A program made the translations under genes and the position numbers. Below are positions 34,653-42,880 of a stretch of DNA of 64,000 nucleotides, piece by piece (position 1 is the first letter of the stretch; each line of letters starts with the position of its first letter). Origin of the DNA: an uncultured Bacteroidota bacterium. GTDB taxonomy: Bacteria; Bacteroidota; Bacteroidia; Bacteroidales; WCHB1-69. Where the stretch lies: NCBI GenBank assembly GCA_902786595.1, contig CADADB010000002.1, forward strand, positions 419-64,418, in the 5' to 3' direction. The notes beneath the pieces were generated by a model. That model ran no database searches and was not told the DNA's origin. It was given only the letters and a program-made list of their open reading frames with translations.

Positions 34653-37352
34653 CTATTGATTGTTTAAGTAATTGTCTTTGAAAAATTCAGGATAGCTGTT
34701 ACGACTGTCCCTTTTGTTATAAAATGAGGTATAATTGGTGGCGCTCATCGCGTACACTTCAATAATGCCGCTGTCGATCTCTGGTTCGAAAACCTCATTT
34801 TTCACCAGAATATTGTAATAATCCATGGCATCGTCTCCATTGTCAAATTTGGTCACAGTGATCATTTGACGTTTATTGTCTATCAAGAAGCTGCTTATGG
34901 ACAGTTTTTTCAAGCTAAAGAAGGTGCTGTTGAAGTTGGTGAGATCCTGTTTAGCCGTCTGAAGGGGCATTTCAGCGGTTTTGACCAGTAACACCACATA
35001 GTGCTGTTCGCTGGCATTGAATTCAAAAATGCTCTCTTTTTTCGTGGAGGTGTTCTGGGTGACTTGCTCCAGAATCTCCTCTTTGTTCTCGTGGTTTTCA
35101 ATGCCCAGACTTTTCTGAATCTCTTCTTTAGAGAAGTTGGAGAGGTAGATGCGGGCCAGTTCCGCCACAGGATATTTGCTGTATTGTGACACAATCTTGG
35201 TCAAACCGACAATCAGCGTGTCTTGGTTATAGACTTGTCCGGCAGCCACGGTGCGCAGATAGGCATATTGGGATTTCAGTTCAAGGTCCGTGCAGTTCGG
35301 GATGGCCTCGTCGGCAGCGGTCACGACATTCCTCCACCGTTTGTTGGAAAAATCCTCATAGACTTGCGAATAGCGGTTTTCCAACACCTTTTCTTTGGCT
35401 GCCAATTTGTTATAATAGTCCGGATCTTGAATCAGCTTGGCATAGTCGGTCTCGGCATGTTGAGTCAACAGGATGTTTCGGTAGGAGTCCGCTTTTGCAT
35501 CGCCGGCATTGTGATACAAAGTGTATAGCATATAGATCGCGGGCAAGGTGTATTCGCTTTTCGGGTAGCGTTGGATCAAAGATTCAAAGGAGGCGCAGGC
35601 GCGTTTGGTGTCATTCAGCAGATCCTGATACATGAAACCGGTCTCATATAAATCTTTGGCTATAATAGCGTTGGCGGTGTCTTTGGCTCCTTGTCGCAAG
35701 GGGAGGTCTTGTAGGTAGTAGGCCTCTTTTTTGGGGTCGGTTTCGCGGGTGGCGATGGGGTTGCCGTCTTCATCGTATTCCACGGTGTCACGGGCCAGCG
35801 ACGGATCATTCAACAGCGCCATGTCATCGAATGAGATTTGGGTTTTATTGCTGATGAACCAGTTGTCTTCCAGTTTTCGGTTGCCGAAGCGGCGGTAGAA
35901 GTCCTGTTGGCCGGCGGTCACCAGTGACTGGTTGTAGAAGTACCATTTGCCGTTGGAGCTGTTCATGTTGTTGTTGATGTTGGAATAGGAGGCAGCGTTT
36001 TGCATGGCTAACATGCGTTCCGCCTCTTCTTCGGCAGCTTTTCGTTCCGCTTCGGTATAATCGGCAATCATTTTCTTCACCCAGGCATTCCGTTGGGCTT
36101 CTGGCAGGTTGGCAATGCGCAACAAGCTGTCTTGCAAGTCAATTTCATCCAATTTGTCCACCAAATCCTTCAAAACGTTGGATTTTTTCTGAAGTTGTTC
36201 GTAGTTCGGGTAGTTTTTCGGGATGGACATCATGGCGGTGTCATAGTAGTGCTGGGCTTCGCGATAGTCGTTCTGCTCAAAGTAGAGGTCGGCCAATGCG
36301 ATGGAGGAGAACGTTTTTTGGTAGTTGTTCTCCGTGGAGGCGGCCACGGATTTTGCCAGATAGTCTATGCGAAGATCCTGGTCTTCATCGATGCGGGCGA
36401 TTTCAGAAAGGGCATAATAGATCTGGTCGCGGTAGTTCTCGTTCTTCTTGTCATCCAGCATCTTGTTGAGCTGTTTGGTGATGGCGTTGCGGTTGGATTC
36501 CGTACCGTCGTAGTTGGCGGCGAGGTGCATCTGGGCGCAGAAGGTCATCTCATAGTTGCTGGATTGCTTGATGACGGTCTTGAAATTCTTTTGGGCTTCC
36601 GCCTGTTGTCCGAGATTTTCGTAAAGTTCTCCGAGAATGAGCTGCAAACGAGTGCGAAATTCTTTTTTCGGCTTGTTGTCCAGGGCATTGCCGATATAGT
36701 CGATGGCTTCCTGCACATCTCCGTCGGGAGCGGTGAGGTGGTATTCCGCTTTGGCAGCGTTAAAAAGAACGGCGAATTTCTTCTTGTTCTTGTTTTCGTT
36801 CATGTAACGGATGGTTTCCAACAGCTCATCCGCACTGGAGAAGTATCCTTGCCGCATTTGGGTACGGGCGAGCAGCACCTCGGCTTCATTGCGGATGTTG
36901 GACTTCGGATAAGTGTGCGCGATGTAGTTTAAAACACGTTGCGCTTGCACGTAATCCTGCTTGTAGAAATAGGATTTGGCCATCAGGAAATAGGCGTCGT
37001 CAATGGTTTTGACGTATTCTTTGCCCTTGATTAACATCGAATGCTTGTGGATGGCTTTGGAGCATTTTTCGATGGTGCGGTCCAGATGGGAGAGGCACGG
37101 GCCGAGCTCGGATTTGTCAGGATAATTGTATATCGGCAAGGTGGCCGTGTAGTTGTCCTTGGAAAGCTTGGCATACTCCTTTTCCGCATCCTTCATGGCT
37201 TGATTGCCGTTCCAATAGACGTTGTACTTGCACGTTACATTATGGAAGACGCGGTTCGGTAAGGTGTTCTTGGAGGTAGAACAACCCGTCAGCACCGCTA
37301 TGACGAGCAGGCCGATTCCTATTTTGGCGAATATTTTTGTTTTCTTTCTCAA
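34653..37352 (-). CDS. porW: PorW/SprE-like TPR lipoprotein of the type IX secretion system
   Basis: An 899-residue protein with a lipoprotein signal (VIAVLTGCSTSKN, Cys about 24), then NRVFHNVTCKYNVYWNGNQA, a conserved opening of SprE/PorW proteins. A long array of TPR-like helices follows, e.g. DDAYFLMAKSYFYKQDYVQA and IALADLYFEQNDYREAQHYY. The C-terminal half has a separate mixed domain. PorW is thought to link the T9SS motor to its outer membrane parts. The three sorting-domain proteins in this window show that T9SS is in use. The gene is followed by bactofilin, atpZ and a small membrane protein and lies 48 bases after ribE. The symbol is by homology of the N terminus and context. Confidence 0.82.
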   Translation of the reverse strand: MRKKTKIFAKIGIGLLVIAVLTGCSTSKNTLPNRVFHNVTCKYNVYWNGNQAMKDAEKEYAKLSKDNYTATLPIYNYPDKSELGPCLSHLDRTIEKCSKAIHKHSMLIKGKEYVKTIDDAYFLMAKSYFYKQDYVQAQRVLNYIAHTYPKSNIRNEAEVLLARTQMRQGYFSSADELLETIRYMNENKNKKKFAVLFNAAKAEYHLTAPDGDVQEAIDYIGNALDNKPKKEFRTRLQLILGELYENLGQQAEAQKNFKTVIKQSSNYEMTFCAQMHLAANYDGTESNRNAITKQLNKMLDDKKNENYRDQIYYALSEIARIDEDQDLRIDYLAKSVAASTENNYQKTFSSIALADLYFEQNDYREAQHYYDTAMMSIPKNYPNYEQLQKKSNVLKDLVDKLDEIDLQDSLLRIANLPEAQRNAWVKKMIADYTEAERKAAEEEAERMLAMQNAASYSNINNNMNSSNGKWYFYNQSLVTAGQQDFYRRFGNRKLEDNWFISNKTQISFDDMALLNDPSLARDTVEYDEDGNPIATRETDPKKEAYYLQDLPLRQGAKDTANAIIAKDLYETGFMYQDLLNDTKRACASFESLIQRYPKSEYTLPAIYMLYTLYHNAGDAKADSYRNILLTQHAETDYAKLIQDPDYYNKLAAKEKVLENRYSQVYEDFSNKRWRNVVTAADEAIPNCTDLELKSQYAYLRTVAAGQVYNQDTLIVGLTKIVSQYSKYPVAELARIYLSNFSKEEIQKSLGIENHENKEEILEQVTQNTSTKKESIFEFNASEQHYVVLLVKTAEMPLQTAKQDLTNFNSTFFSLKKLSISSFLIDNKRQMITVTKFDNGDDAMDYYNILVKNEVFEPEIDSGIIEVYAMSATNYTSFYNKRDSRNSYPEFFKDNYLNNQ

Positions 37353-37400
37353 ATGATCAGTTTTTTACAGTGAAAAATGATTAACGAGGAAACAGTTTAT

Positions 37401-38012
37401 TTATTTTGTTTTGTTCGCAAAATATTCATCCAGGAGATGTTGCACATACTTGCCGAAGACATCGAACTCGATGTTGACCACGGAGCCAGGTTTCAGATTA
37501 TGGAAATTCGTCACTTTGTAGGTGTAAGGGATGATGGCCACGGAAAAATGACCTTTCTCGGAATCCACCACCGTCAAGCTGACGCCGTTGACGGAGATGG
37601 AACCTTTGGGGACAGTAAAGTTGTTCTTTTCCGGATCGTAGGTGAAGTAGAACCGCCAACTGCCGTTTTCATCCACCACTTTCTCGCAGACAGCCGTTTG
37701 GTCAACGTGACCTTGCACGATGTGACCGTCGAAACGGCCGTCCATGCGCATACTGCGCTCAAGGTTGACCTCGTCGCCCACCTTCCAGGTGCCGAGATTG
37801 GTCTTCAGCATCGTCTCTTCCATGGCTGTCACCACATACTGTTTCTTTTCCTTGTCTAGTTTCACGATGGTAAGACAGCAGCCGTCGTGAGCCATACTTT
37901 GGTCAATAGACAGCTCATCCGCAAAGCCCACTTCCAACGTGAAGTCGAAATTGGTTCTATCTTGTTCAATCTTAACGATTTTCCCTGTTTTCTCTATAAT
38001 TCCAGTAAACAT
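37401..38012 (-). CDS. ribE: Riboflavin synthase (alpha subunit)
   Basis: A 203-residue enzyme with two lumazine-binding barrel domains; it dismutates two 6,7-dimethyl-8-ribityllumazine molecules to riboflavin. The N terminus MFTGIIEKTGKIVKIEQ is the family signature. Other motifs are SIDQSMAHDGCCLTIV (domain 1, ligand Ser/Cys region), HIVQGHVDQTA between domains and ISVNGVSLTVVDSE (domain 2). Length fits (about 200). The other rib genes are not in the window. The promoter is at 38035-38042; porW follows closely and may share the transcript. Confidence 0.95.
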   Translation of the reverse strand: MFTGIIEKTGKIVKIEQDRTNFDFTLEVGFADELSIDQSMAHDGCCLTIVKLDKEKKQYVVTAMEETMLKTNLGTWKVGDEVNLERSMRMDGRFDGHIVQGHVDQTAVCEKVVDENGSWRFYFTYDPEKNNFTVPKGSISVNGVSLTVVDSEKGHFSVAIIPYTYKVTNFHNLKPGSVVNIEFDVFGKYVQHLLDEYFANKTK

Positions 38013-38034
38013 TCTTATCCAAAATTAAAACTTG

Positions 38035-38042
38035 CAAAGATA
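38035..38042 (-). promoter_or_regulatory. -7 box for ribE (and perhaps porW onward)
   Basis: TATCTTTG on the minus strand, 22 bases before the ribE ATG. No other clear box precedes porW. Confidence 0.55.
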
Positions 38043-38110
38043 CAATTTTTTTGCAAGTAAGAAAGTCCTTGAAAGAGACAACCCAAGAATGAAAAGTAAA
38101 CATCTCAGAA

Positions 38111-39730
38111 TCAGTTTGTTTTCCTGTTGCAATACACGTTTCCGTCTTCAAGGATACGCGGACGGGTTGAGTTGAAATCTGGGTTGATGAAACTTCTGGT
38201 TTTGTCGAAACAAGGGATGGCGATACCACAGAGGTCTATAATGGTGTGAAAAAGGTCGTCGATCATATAGGGTGTATGCAACTGGCTCGTAACAGGGTAG
38301 TTATGCGCATCAAGGTATTCCTTTTGCGAGGGTGACAGCCACAAAATAAACGGAATCTCAACATTGGCGTTGGGAATTTTATCCGAGTAGTTGTGACCGC
38401 AATAGTCGCCTTCGTCGTAAACATTCTCGCCGTGATCGGAGAAATAGAGGGCCGAAACCCGTACCTCCGGATGCGACAGACTGTAGGTCTTCAACATAGA
38501 GAAAACACTATCGACAATGAAATCGTTGTAATATACCGCATTATCGTAGGTGTTAATGTTTCGGGTGCGTTTGTCGCCTTTGTCCTCGAAAAGAGCGAAG
38601 TCGTTGGGATACCGTTTGTTGTATTGGGTGTGGCAACCTAAAAGATGAAGGAAAACAACCTTGTGCTTTGCTGTATCGGAAATGGCGGATTGAAGAGGAA
38701 CGAAAAGCTGCTGGTCGTAAGACGCCGTCTGGGTGCTCTCCATCGACGAACTGGAGGTGACGTTGACGAAGGTTTTCTCGTCCGCATTCTGCACCAAGTT
38801 GGTCACGCCGTTCTCCCAAAGCCCGATAGGCGCCTGATTTGAAATCCAGTACGACCAGTACGGAGTCGAATGCAACACATCGAAAATGTGGATGCAGCTG
38901 TCAAGCGGGAGATGATGCTCCATGTTGTTCTCTGTCAGGAAGTTCATCACAGAGTACAAGGTGTTGGAATTGGCGCTCACCACATTGTCGAACACCAGGA
39001 TGTCCTGTCTTGCCTTCAGACGGGGCGTGGTTTCGCGTCCATATCCGTACAAGGACATGTGGTTGCGATTACACGACTCGCCAACGACGATTACGACCAG
39101 TGTGGAATCATCGGTTGCGAGTTCAGCATCAAGTTGGAAAAGTTCTCGACTCTCCAATTTGTTGTATTCCTCCGATTCCTTAATGAACGAGATTACAGCA
39201 CATTCCACGTCAGGTACTGCGCTTCGGAGAAAACGTTTGTGGATGATATTGTCAGCGAAATAAATTACCACAAACAACCACAACGCCGACCACACGATAA
39301 TTTCGCCTTTCGACCGGAACGAGAGTTGCGGAATACGCTTTAACACAATGATAAACAATGCGATATAAGGGATAAACAGCAACAACAAAGGCGTCATTTT
39401 GATGGCCATGAATTCCGACGCTTCGTTGAAGTTGGTGTTCAGAAAGACAAAGATGGAAGAGGCATTCAACGGGCATTTGAGCACGATCCAGTGGAAAAGG
39501 TTGACGAATCCGTCCGCGAACAGCAGACTCGCGGCAGTGATGTACAGCCATTTTCTTTGCATAAGGATGTATGGAATCAGCAGCACCACCATCCAAATCA
39601 GCAGCAAAAGCACGCTCCTGAACTTGAAGACATCGTAGTTGAGCAGCATCCCGATGGTGGGGGTGAAGAGAACCAAGGCGATAAGCCAAAGAAGATTCAG
39701 GGCATTCTTTATTTTCAGGCCATTATTCAT
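38111..39730 (-). CDS. Phosphoethanolamine transferase-like membrane sulfatase-fold protein
   Basis: A 539-residue inner membrane enzyme with five N-terminal helices (to about residue 165) and a periplasmic alkaline-phosphatase-fold domain. Motifs: VVGESCNRNHMSLYGYGRETTP (metal-binding Glu), ANSNTLYSVMNFL (expected nucleophile Thr), LHLLGCHTQYNKRYP, and YFSDHGENVYDEG (metal Asp-His). The N-R-x-x-MSLYGY pattern resembles the EptA/CptA family, which adds phosphoethanolamine to lipid A or heptose. Acceptor unknown. lptC lies elsewhere in the window, so a lipid A role is plausible. It lies 46 bases after polA, with no evident promoter. Confidence 0.87.
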   Translation of the reverse strand: MNNGLKIKNALNLLWLIALVLFTPTIGMLLNYDVFKFRSVLLLLIWMVVLLIPYILMQRKWLYITAASLLFADGFVNLFHWIVLKCPLNASSIFVFLNTNFNEASEFMAIKMTPLLLLFIPYIALFIIVLKRIPQLSFRSKGEIIVWSALWLFVVIYFADNIIHKRFLRSAVPDVECAVISFIKESEEYNKLESRELFQLDAELATDDSTLVVIVVGESCNRNHMSLYGYGRETTPRLKARQDILVFDNVVSANSNTLYSVMNFLTENNMEHHLPLDSCIHIFDVLHSTPYWSYWISNQAPIGLWENGVTNLVQNADEKTFVNVTSSSSMESTQTASYDQQLFVPLQSAISDTAKHKVVFLHLLGCHTQYNKRYPNDFALFEDKGDKRTRNINTYDNAVYYNDFIVDSVFSMLKTYSLSHPEVRVSALYFSDHGENVYDEGDYCGHNYSDKIPNANVEIPFILWLSPSQKEYLDAHNYPVTSQLHTPYMIDDLFHTIIDLCGIAIPCFDKTRSFINPDFNSTRPRILEDGNVYCNRKTN

Positions 39731-39776
39731 CGTTTGTTATCCTTCGATACAATACGAAAATGCTGATACATAGGAA

Positions 39777-42455
39777 TCAGTGCGCCTCCAACCAGTTGCT
39801 GCCACTGTTGATGTTCACGTCCAACGGCACCGACAGCTGCATGGCGCCCGACATGTGCTCGCGCACAAGGGTTGAGAGGGCTTCCAGCTCGTCTGGACAA
39901 GTGTCGAAGATGAGCTCGTCGTGGACTTGCAGGATCATCTTGCTGCGCATATTCCGCTCGTTCATAGCTTGATAGATGCGCACCATGGCGATTTTGATGA
40001 GGTCGGCGGCGGTGCCTTGGATGGGTGCGTTGATGGCGTTGCGCTCGGCGGCTGCCCGCAAAACGCCGTTCTTCGCGTTGATGTCGCGGATGTTGCGGCG
40101 GCGGCCCATGAGCGTCTCCACGTATTCGTGCTCGCGGGCGAAATCCAGCGTGTCGTTCAGATAATCCGAGATTTTCGGGAAACTGCGGAAGTAGTCGGTG
40201 ATGAGCTGCTTGGCCTCGGCCTGCGGAATCTGCAGACGGTCGGCGAGACCGAAGGCGGAGATGCCGTACAGAATTCCGAAGTTGACGGTTTTGGCGGCGC
40301 GGCGCATGTCGGCGGTAACCTCCTCTTTGTCAACACCGTAGATGTGTGCGGCCATCGTCGCGTGGATGTCCTCGTTGTTGCGGAAGGTCTCGATCATGCG
40401 CTCGTCCTGACACACGTGGGCGACGATGCGGAGCTCGATTTGCGAGTAGTCGGCGGCGAGCAGGACGTTGCCGTCGGAGGGCACGAATGCTTTGCGGATG
40501 TCGCGGCCGCGCTCGGTACGCACGGGGATATTCTGCAGGTTCGGATTGATGGAGCTGAGCCGACCCGTGGCCGTAATTGTCTGGGTGAAAGTCGAATGGA
40601 TGCGCCCCGTCTTCGGGTTGATGAGCTGCGGCAGCGCGTCGATGTAGGTGGATTTCAGCTTTGACAGCTTGCGCCACTCTAAGATCAGCGGTACGATGGG
40701 GTGTTTGTAGGCCATCTTCTTGAGCACCTCCTCGCCGGTCTGGTACTGCTTGCTCTTGGTCAGTCGGGCGTTCTTCACGAGGTTCATCTTCTCGAAGAGA
40801 ATCTCCCCTAACTGCTTGGGCGACCCGATGTTGAAGGTCTCGCCAGCGTATTCGTATATCTGCTGCTCGATGGCGGCAATCTCGGCATTCATCGTTTCGG
40901 AGTTCTGCTGCAAAGTATCGACATCGACCTTCACACCAGTGTATTCCATGTCGGCGAGAACCGGCACGAGGGGCATTTCCATCTGCGTGAACAAATCCGA
41001 CAATTTATTCTCTCTCAGTTCTTTATCCAATATCGGATAGAGCTTTTGCAGTAATAGAATCTGTTCGTTCTCGGGTGCGGGCGACGGTTTTCTGGTCTCC
41101 ACCAACTCGCAATCGAAGCAGCTGAGGGCGAGGTCGTTAAGTTGGTGTTTGCGCTCGGGTTGCAGTAGGTAGTGGGCGATTTGCACGTCCCAAAAAGTGC
41201 ATTTCGGCTCCACACGGAACGACCGGAGGTACTTGTAGGTGTTCTTGCAGTCGTGCATGACCACGGTGCGCGGTTCCCCGAAGATCAGCTTTATAAACTC
41301 TTGATAGTGACGATGTTCACTCTCCACCCAGTGGTAGTATGTTTTTGTCTCGTCCGTGGCGAAGGCGAATCCCGCGATGCGTTCTTGCTGAAATATCCAT
41401 GCAAAGAAAATAGTGTCATTCTTTTTTGCTGGAATATCTTTAATGGATTGTACCTCAACAGTTTGTGGAAGTTCAAAAAACGTCTTAGGTGATTCGATTT
41501 CCATCGTGCTTTGCATTTCCGTCTCTTCGATGGGAGAGAAGAGGTCGGGGGCGGCTTGGGGTTTCGGTACTTGCAACGACAAATCCGTGAAAATGCGTTT
41601 GGTGAGGGCCTTGAACTCCAGTTCGTCGAAGATGGCTTTGAGTTTTTGCGGGTCGGGACCGTTGTAGGCCATCTGGTCGAAATCGTACTCCATCGGGATG
41701 TCTATCATGATGGTAGCCAGCTCTTTGGAGAGGAATGCCTGCTCCTTGTATTGGTTCATGAGGGTGCGGGTCTTCTCGTTGTCCTTGTCGAAGTTGCGGG
41801 CGTACATCTCCTCGATGCTGCCGTAGTTGGCGAGCAGTTTCTGGGCGCGCACCTGTCCGATGCCCGGCACGCCAGGGATGTTGTCAGAGGTGTCACCCCA
41901 AAGTCCGAGCATATCGATTAGCTGCTCAGGCCGTTCGATCTTGTACTTCTCGCAGATTTCGGGCACGCCGAGGATTTCTGCCGGTTGTCCGAACTTGCCG
42001 GGCTTGTACATGCGGATATGGTCGGAAACGAGCTGACCGTAGTCCTTGTCGGAGGTGAGCATCAGCACCTCAAAGCCCTCTATTTCAGCATGTTTGGCCA
42101 ACGAACCGACCAAGTCATCCGCCTCATAGCCGTCGATGCCGACCATCGTAATCTGGAAGGCGTCGAGGATGCGCTTGATGTAGGGGATGGATGTTACGAT
42201 GTCGTCGGGCGTGGCCTCGCGGTTCTCCTTGTAGTGTTCGTACTCGACGTGCCGGAAGGTGGGCGCGCCGGTGTCGAACGCCACGGCCACGTGGGTGGGT
42301 TTTTCGTTCTTGAGCACTTCGTACAGCGAGTTGGTAAAGCCGAGCATCGCGGAGGTGTTCAGCCCCTTGGTGGTGAATCGCGGACTCTTGATCATCGCGT
42401 AGTACGCTCTGAAAATCAAGCCCATAGCATCTATCAGGAGGATTTTTTTCGTCAT
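39777..42455 (-). CDS. polA: DNA polymerase I, with degenerate 3'-5' exonuclease site
   Basis: An 892-residue family A polymerase. The 5' nuclease domain is intact (LLIDAMGLIFRAYYAM, VAVAFDTGAPTFRH, GYEADDLVGSLA, WGDTSDNIPGVPGIG). The polymerase motifs are intact: A, DYSQIELRIVAHV; B, RRAAKTVNFGILYG; C, LQVHDELIFD. The central domain lacks the expected exonuclease carboxylates: where DTET is usual it reads IFFAWIFQQERIAGF, and the second motif reads MHDCKNTYKYLRSF. So proofreading is probably absent. The enzyme should still serve gap filling and RNA primer removal. The promoter is at 42481-42488. Confidence 0.95.
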   Translation of the reverse strand: MTKKILLIDAMGLIFRAYYAMIKSPRFTTKGLNTSAMLGFTNSLYEVLKNEKPTHVAVAFDTGAPTFRHVEYEHYKENREATPDDIVTSIPYIKRILDAFQITMVGIDGYEADDLVGSLAKHAEIEGFEVLMLTSDKDYGQLVSDHIRMYKPGKFGQPAEILGVPEICEKYKIERPEQLIDMLGLWGDTSDNIPGVPGIGQVRAQKLLANYGSIEEMYARNFDKDNEKTRTLMNQYKEQAFLSKELATIMIDIPMEYDFDQMAYNGPDPQKLKAIFDELEFKALTKRIFTDLSLQVPKPQAAPDLFSPIEETEMQSTMEIESPKTFFELPQTVEVQSIKDIPAKKNDTIFFAWIFQQERIAGFAFATDETKTYYHWVESEHRHYQEFIKLIFGEPRTVVMHDCKNTYKYLRSFRVEPKCTFWDVQIAHYLLQPERKHQLNDLALSCFDCELVETRKPSPAPENEQILLLQKLYPILDKELRENKLSDLFTQMEMPLVPVLADMEYTGVKVDVDTLQQNSETMNAEIAAIEQQIYEYAGETFNIGSPKQLGEILFEKMNLVKNARLTKSKQYQTGEEVLKKMAYKHPIVPLILEWRKLSKLKSTYIDALPQLINPKTGRIHSTFTQTITATGRLSSINPNLQNIPVRTERGRDIRKAFVPSDGNVLLAADYSQIELRIVAHVCQDERMIETFRNNEDIHATMAAHIYGVDKEEVTADMRRAAKTVNFGILYGISAFGLADRLQIPQAEAKQLITDYFRSFPKISDYLNDTLDFAREHEYVETLMGRRRNIRDINAKNGVLRAAAERNAINAPIQGTAADLIKIAMVRIYQAMNERNMRSKMILQVHDELIFDTCPDELEALSTLVREHMSGAMQLSVPLDVNINSGSNWLEAH

Positions 42456-42480
42456 TGCCTTTGGTGTTTTTTAGGGAAGG

Positions 42481-42488
42481 CAAAAGTA
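42481..42488 (-). promoter_or_regulatory. -7 box for polA
   Basis: TACTTTTG on the minus strand, 25 bases before the polA ATG. Confidence 0.6.
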
Positions 42489-42498
42489 CAAAAAAAAC

Positions 42499-42530
42499 GG
42501 CTATTGGCTATTAGCAGTTAGCTATTGGCC
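42499..42530. repeat. GGCTATTGGCTATTAGCAGTTAGC repeat
   Basis: Imperfect GGCTATTA/GCTATTGG units between polA and the palindrome at 42531. Relatives lie at 4732-4750, 45655-45686 and, as CTATTGCCTGTTGC, at 49596-49631. Confidence 0.55.
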
Positions 42531-42558
42531 GTAGAGACGCGGCACGCCGCGTCTCTAC
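42531..42558. repeat. 28-bp palindrome (family copy 2)
   Basis: GTAGAGACG and CGTCTCTAC arms around CGGCACGCCG, one central mismatch. It begins nine bases past the stop codon of the small lipoprotein gene (minus strand), without a following T-run. Confidence 0.85.
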
Positions 42559-42567
42559 AACGGTATT

Positions 42568-42852
42568 TCATTTTTCGTGGCATTCGAAAGATAAATACAT
42601 TTGAATGCCATATTCCGGTATATATTGTCCAATGGTATCCCTTGAGTTCCAGAAGGAACATTCCATAGCGGATTCCCTTTCGTAAAGAACAGAATTATCA
42701 TAGATAGGGTAAGGGACACTGTCATGCAATGCCGTGTCGATAATGTCATAATAACTATTATCCATGCAGTAGCATGTTCTGATTTTTCCGCATCCCGCCG
42801 CCATTATCGCTGTAATGACCAATAATATGCAAATTGTTACATTCTTCATCAT
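42568..42852 (-). CDS. Small Cys-rich lipoprotein, function unknown
   Basis: A 94-residue protein with a lipoprotein signal (LLVITAIMAAGC, Cys about 21). Two adjacent ATG codons begin it; either may be used. The mature part has several Cys (CYC, MECSF, SFECHEK) that could form disulfides and many Tyr and Asp residues. No family recognised. It lies 28 bases after the outer membrane protein gene, so it is likely the third gene of the sigma factor-barrel-lipoprotein unit. Repeats of ATTCTTAATTC lie in the gap. Confidence 0.6.
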   Translation of the reverse strand: MMKNVTICILLVITAIMAAGCGKIRTCYCMDNSYYDIIDTALHDSVPYPIYDNSVLYERESAMECSFWNSRDTIGQYIPEYGIQMYLSFECHEK

Positions 42853-42880
42853 TCTTAATTCTTAATTCATCATTCTTAAT

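Noticed and set aside
38111-39730. Loss of the active-site Thr in the GESCNR motif of the phosphoethanolamine transferase-like protein
   Set aside because: In this family the nucleophile Thr lies about 40 residues later (here ANSNTLYSV), and it is present; the GE motif supplies a metal ligand.
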